This document shows, one piece after another, positions 60,748 through 64,000 of a DNA stretch of 64,000 nucleotides. Position numbers and translations under genes: made by a program. Position 1 is the first letter of the stretch. Every line of letters starts with the position of its first letter. The notes under the pieces were generated by a model that was not told the origin of the DNA, did no database searches, and worked only from the letters and a program-made list of their open reading frames with translations. Source of the stretch: Icerya purchasi (Eukaryota; Arthropoda; Insecta; Hemiptera; Monophlebidae); assembly GCA_039619475.1 (NCBI GenBank), contig CM077115.1, positions 40,796,944 to 40,860,943 of the forward strand, read 5' to 3'.

Positions 60748-60831
60748 GATGCCTTCAGAAAGTAATTGGTGATAATGTTCGTCAGAATAATCTTCAGATT
60801 GGTGCATGGTTCACTTTCATCACGAGGCATT
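60748..60831 (-). ncRNA. Box C/D snoRNA copy 2 (18S G1328-type guide)
   Basis: 84 nt, minus strand. C box GTGATGA (60817-60823), a permitted R-U-G-A-U-G-A form. D' box 60794-60797, D box 60755-60758. Terminal stem five of six pairs (AATGCC against GGCATC). D' guide unchanged. The D guide has one change that turns a pair into a G-U wobble. Flanks differ from both copy 1 and the tandem unit, yet all boxes keep their offsets, which points to selection on the RNA. Confidence 0.88.
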
Positions 60832-61256
60832 CCATAACTATAGTGCGGTTTAATTTTGAGAACATTTCAGATTATAAACACAAATAAATATAAAACATAT
60901 TACTCCGCTCGGGCGAGTCGTAAGAAGTTAAATAATAGGTATTCAACATTTAAATCAGCGAAGACAAAAAAAAAAAAAAAAAAAAATGGAAATGAAAATA
61001 TTAGACTACTTGGAAAATAAATAAACTAGCCGTCGAATAACAAAAGAATGAAATTCAATTGAAAAATCTAAAAGAAATAATTATCGTTTGAACTTGTATT
61101 TAAAGAAATTATGTATCAATATTCGTTTAAAAATAAATTTTTTGTTTCGGAGAATGAAGCATATAATTTTCGACGCGTCACTATAAATTAACATTATTTT
61201 ATTTAAACGAAAAAATGATTCTGGTTATAACAAAATTCATTTATATTCGTCGGATG

Positions 61257-61340
61257 GATGCCTTCAGAAATTAGTTGGTGATAATATTCGTCAGATTTAT
61301 AATCAGACTGGTGCATGGTTCAATTTCATCATGCGGCATC
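61257..61340 (-). ncRNA. Box C/D snoRNA copy 3 (first in the tandem array)
   Basis: 84 nt, minus strand. C box ATGATGA (61326-61332), D' box CTGA (61303-61306), D box CTGA (61264-61267), perfect six-pair stem GATGCC/GGCATC. The base two positions upstream of the D' box is G instead of A, outside the 10-bp 18S match. Both guides intact. Confidence 0.92.
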
Positions 61341-61834
61341 TTTAATTACAGCATTTATGACATGAAATTTAAATTTTCGATTATAACAGCCAGATATTTT
61401 TATATACTTCTTTTTATTAGTATTTCACCAATCGTTAAACTACCTTACATCTCATTCAAATTTAAAATCTAATTTTAATTTGCCGTCGTCAACAATTGAA
61501 AATCAATCACAGCATTAGCAGTGGAACACCCAAACCTTTAAATTATAATAATGGATAATATAATGCACAACCTTTTTGAATAGAAGAAAATTAGTTATTA
61601 TCATTTTTTATAGAAATGTATGTAACAGGATGCACTTTTTTTTTTTTAAATAAATTTTGCCATGTCTTCTAAAAATGACTCGATAATGAATGTACGAATA
61701 TCCGTTTAAAAACAAATTTTACGTTTGGGGGAATGAAGTATATTATTTCGACGCATGGTTACCACAAAATAAATTATTTTATTTAAATGAAAAAATGATT
61801 AGAGTATATAATAAAATTTAATTTGCATTCGCTG

Positions 61835-61918
61835 GATGCCTTCAGAAATTAGTTGGTGATAATGTTCGTCAGATTTATTATCAGATTGGTGCATGGTTCG
61901 ATTTCATCATACGGCATC
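61835..61918 (-). ncRNA. Box C/D snoRNA copy 4
   Basis: 84 nt, minus strand. All boxes and the six-pair terminal stem are intact at the same offsets as its neighbours. The only differences are outside the guide and box positions (for example CGAATTT replaces the common TTGAATT beside the C box spacer). Confidence 0.92.
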
Positions 61919-62408
61919 TTTAATTATAGCATTCATGATATGAAAATCAAATTTTTGATTATAATTGGTTCCTTCCGTTCTTTCTTTTTTATTTTTTTGT
62001 ACTGGTGTTTCATTAATTAATAGATTACCTCACATCTTAATCAAATTTAAAATCTAATTGAACTTTGCCGTTGTCGGCAATTGAAGAATCATAATCACCG
62101 CATTAGCAGTGTAACACTCAAACCTTTAAATTATAACAATGGATAATACAATGCACAACCATTTTGAATAGAAGAAAATTGGTAATTATCATTTTTTATA
62201 GACGTAACAGGGTGTATACTTTTTTTTTTTAAAATAAATTTTGCCATGTTTTCTTAAAATGACTGTATGAATATCCGTTAAAAAACATATTGTTTTAGGG
62301 AATGAAAGAAATATATTATTTGGACGCATGGTTACCACAAAATAACATTACTTTATTTAATTAAAAAAATGATTCTAGTATATAATAAAATTAAATTTGT
62401 ATTCGTTG

Positions 62409-62492
62409 GATGCCTTCAGAAATTAGTTGGTGATAATATTCGTCAGATTTATTATCAGATTGGTGCATGGTTCAATTTCATCATATGGCATC
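62409..62492 (-). ncRNA. Box C/D snoRNA copy 5
   Basis: 84 nt, minus strand. C box ATGATGA (62478-62484), D' and D boxes CTGA, stem GATGCC/GGCATC, guides complementary to 18S TGGTGCATGG and TTAGTTGGTG. One change in the two bases between stem and C box. Confidence 0.92.
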
Positions 62493-62993
62493 TTTAATTA
62501 CAGCATTTATAATATGAAAATCAAATTTTTGATATTTGGTTCCTTTCTTTTTTTTTTTTTTTTTTTTATTGGTGTTTCACTGACTAATAGATTACGTCAC
62601 ATCTTAATCAAATTTAAAATCTAATTGTACTTTGTCGTTGTCGGCAATTGAATCATTCTTAATCACCGCATTAGAAGTGAAACACTCAAACCTTTAAATT
62701 ATAACAATGGATAATATAATGCACAACCATTTTGAACAGAAGAAAATTGGTAATTATCATTTTTTATAGAAACGTATGTAACAGGTGCACTTTTTTTTTC
62801 TTTTTAAATAAATTTTGCCATGTTTTCTAAATATGACTCAATAATGAATGTACGAATATCCGTTTAAAAACAAATTTTATGTTTTGAGGAATTAAGTATA
62901 TTATTTCGACGCATGGTTACCACAAAATAACATTATTTTATTTAAATGAAAAAATGATTAGAGTATATAATAAAATTTAATTTGTATTCGGTC

Positions 62994-63077
62994 GATGCCT
63001 TCAGAAATTAGTTGGTGATAATATTCGTCAGATTTATTATCAGATTGGTGCATGGTTCAATTTCATCATACGGCATC
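62994..63077 (-). ncRNA. Box C/D snoRNA copy 6
   Basis: 84 nt, minus strand, intact boxes, guides and stem. The sequence is identical to copy 7 across the whole RNA as far as I can read. Confidence 0.92.
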
Positions 63078-63580
63078 TTTAATTATAGCATTCATGATAT
63101 GAAAATCAAATTTTTGATTATAATTGGTTCCTTTCTTTCTTTCTTTTTTATTTTTTTGTATTGGTGTTTCGCTAATTAATAGATGACCTCACATCTTAAT
63201 CAAATTTAAAATCTAATTGAACTTTGCCGTTGTCGGCAATTGAATCATAACCACCGCATTAGCAGTGTAACACTCAAACCTTTAAATTATAATAATGGAT
63301 AATATAATGCATAACCTTTTTGAATAGAAGAAAATTGGTAATTATCATTTTTTATAGAAACGTATGTAACAGGTGCACTTTTTTTTCTTTTTAAATAAAT
63401 TTTGCCATGTTTTCTAAACATGACTCAATAATGAATGTACGAATATCCGTTTAAAAACAAATTTTACATTTTGGGGAATTAAGTATATTATTTCGACGCA
63501 TGGTTACCACAAAATAACATTATTTTATTTAAATGAAAAAATGATTAGAGTATATAATAAAATTTAATTTGTATTCGGTC

Positions 63581-63664
63581 GATGCCTTCAGAAATTAGTT
63601 GGTGATAATATTCGTCAGATTTATTATCAGATTGGTGCATGGTTCAATTTCATCATACGGCATC
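63581..63664 (-). ncRNA. Box C/D snoRNA copy 7
   Basis: Reference copy for this family: 84 nt, minus strand. The 5' stem GATGCC is followed by GT and the C box ATGATGA (63650-63656). The D' guide containing CCATGCACCAAT comes next, then the D' box CTGA (63627-63630). A spacer with a further CTGA (63615-63618) leads to the D guide containing CACCAACTAATTT, the D box CTGA (63588-63591), A and GGCATC. Counting five bases up from the D' box points to the second G of 18S TGGTGCATGG, the residue methylated by human SNORD32A (G1328), yeast snR40 and the fly Me18S-G1358 RNAs. It lies on the host-gene strand, so release by splicing and exonucleolytic trimming is expected. Confidence 0.94.
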
Positions 63665-64000
63665 TTTAATTACAGCATTTATAATATGAAAATCAAATTT
63701 TTGATATTTGGTTCCTTTCTTTTTTTTTTTTTTTTTTATTGGTGTTTCACTGACTAATAGATTACGTCACATCTTAATCAAATTTAAAATCTAATTGTAC
63801 TTTGCCGTTGTCGGCAATTGAATCATTCATAATCATCGCATTAGAAGTGAAACACTCAAACCTTTAAATTATAACAATGGATAATATAATGCACAACCAT
63901 TTTGAACAGAAGAAAATTGGTAATTATCATTTTTTATAGAAACGTATGTAACAGGTGCACTTTTTTTTTCTTTTTAAATAAATTTTGCCATGTTTTCTAA

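Larger units (their letters stand above)
61100..64000 (-). repeat. Tandem array of ~580-bp snoRNA-bearing units in the RPL15 intron
   Basis: Five units follow each other and the array is cut by the window edge. Spacing of the embedded snoRNA starts is 578, 574, 585 and 587 bp. Each unit carries, left to right, the TATCCGTTTAAAAACAAATT segment, the GACGCATGGTTACCACAAAA segment, the snoRNA, a T-rich tract, GGCAATTGAA..., and AACCTTTAAATTATAA followed by AATTTTGCCATG. The left-most unit (from about 61100) is the most diverged. The last two full units are nearly identical over long stretches, suggesting recent duplication or gene conversion. The next unit is just starting at 64000. Confidence 0.93.

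Noticed and set aside
61275..62624. Two plus-strand open frames of 65 codons (61275-61472 and 62427-62624) with the same start
   Set aside because: They begin inside snoRNA copies 3 and 5 on the opposite strand and repeat because the unit repeats. No protein motif.
60051..64000. CRISPR-like regular repeat
   Set aside because: Spacing of about 580 bp, 84-nt conserved cores with box C/D structure and a eukaryotic intron context rule this out.
1..64000. tRNA and rRNA genes
   Set aside because: I looked for GGTTCGAATCC-type B boxes with cloverleaf potential and for rRNA core motifs. The only rRNA-like matches are the snoRNA guide complements.

Overview
This is an A+T-rich animal nuclear window, roughly three quarters A+T by eye. 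It has short exons with GT/AG borders in long introns, many microsatellites and heavily decayed transposons of insect type (hAT, mariner, Jockey-like and other non-LTR elements). The proteins read as insect. A hemipteran source is possible but is only a guess.

Layout. 1-4135: decayed retroelement and hAT debris. 4136-4894 (+): an intact, intronless NAD(P)HX epimerase (NAXE). 4895-14160: transposon graveyard, including a 2.9-kb hAT element with a perfect 8-bp target duplication, a mariner-family element with about 190-bp terminal repeats, and a mariner 3' fragment. 14563-26035 (-): seven-exon SAC3/GANP-domain gene (SAC3D1-like, 342 aa). 26036-32620: intergenic DNA with one hAT-type MITE. 32621-50783 (-): thirteen-exon DEAD-box helicase DDX52/Rok1 (502 aa), whose introns hold an antisense Jockey-type element, a foldback element and another reverse-transcriptase remnant. 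50784-57746: intergenic DNA with a non-LTR remnant, a hAT remnant and tandem repeats. 57747-57941 (-): last coding exon of ribosomal protein L15. 57942-64000: its upstream intron, which runs off the window.

The standout is in that RPL15 intron. Seven copies of an 84-nt box C/D snoRNA lie on the minus strand, the same strand as the host gene. Each has a C box, D' box, D box and terminal stem at identical offsets. The D' guide matches 18S rRNA at the site used by SNORD32A/snR40 (human 18S G1328). The D guide matches 18S six bases further on. Five copies sit in a 574-587-bp tandem repeat still running at the window edge. The other two have unrelated flanks and bracket a large foldback palindrome.

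The cellular genes share no obvious operon-like logic. RPL15, its 18S-directed snoRNAs and DDX52 (18S pre-rRNA processing) all belong to ribosome biogenesis, but their proximity may be coincidental. All exon joins were made by reading splice signals and checking that codon phase is maintained. No database search was possible.
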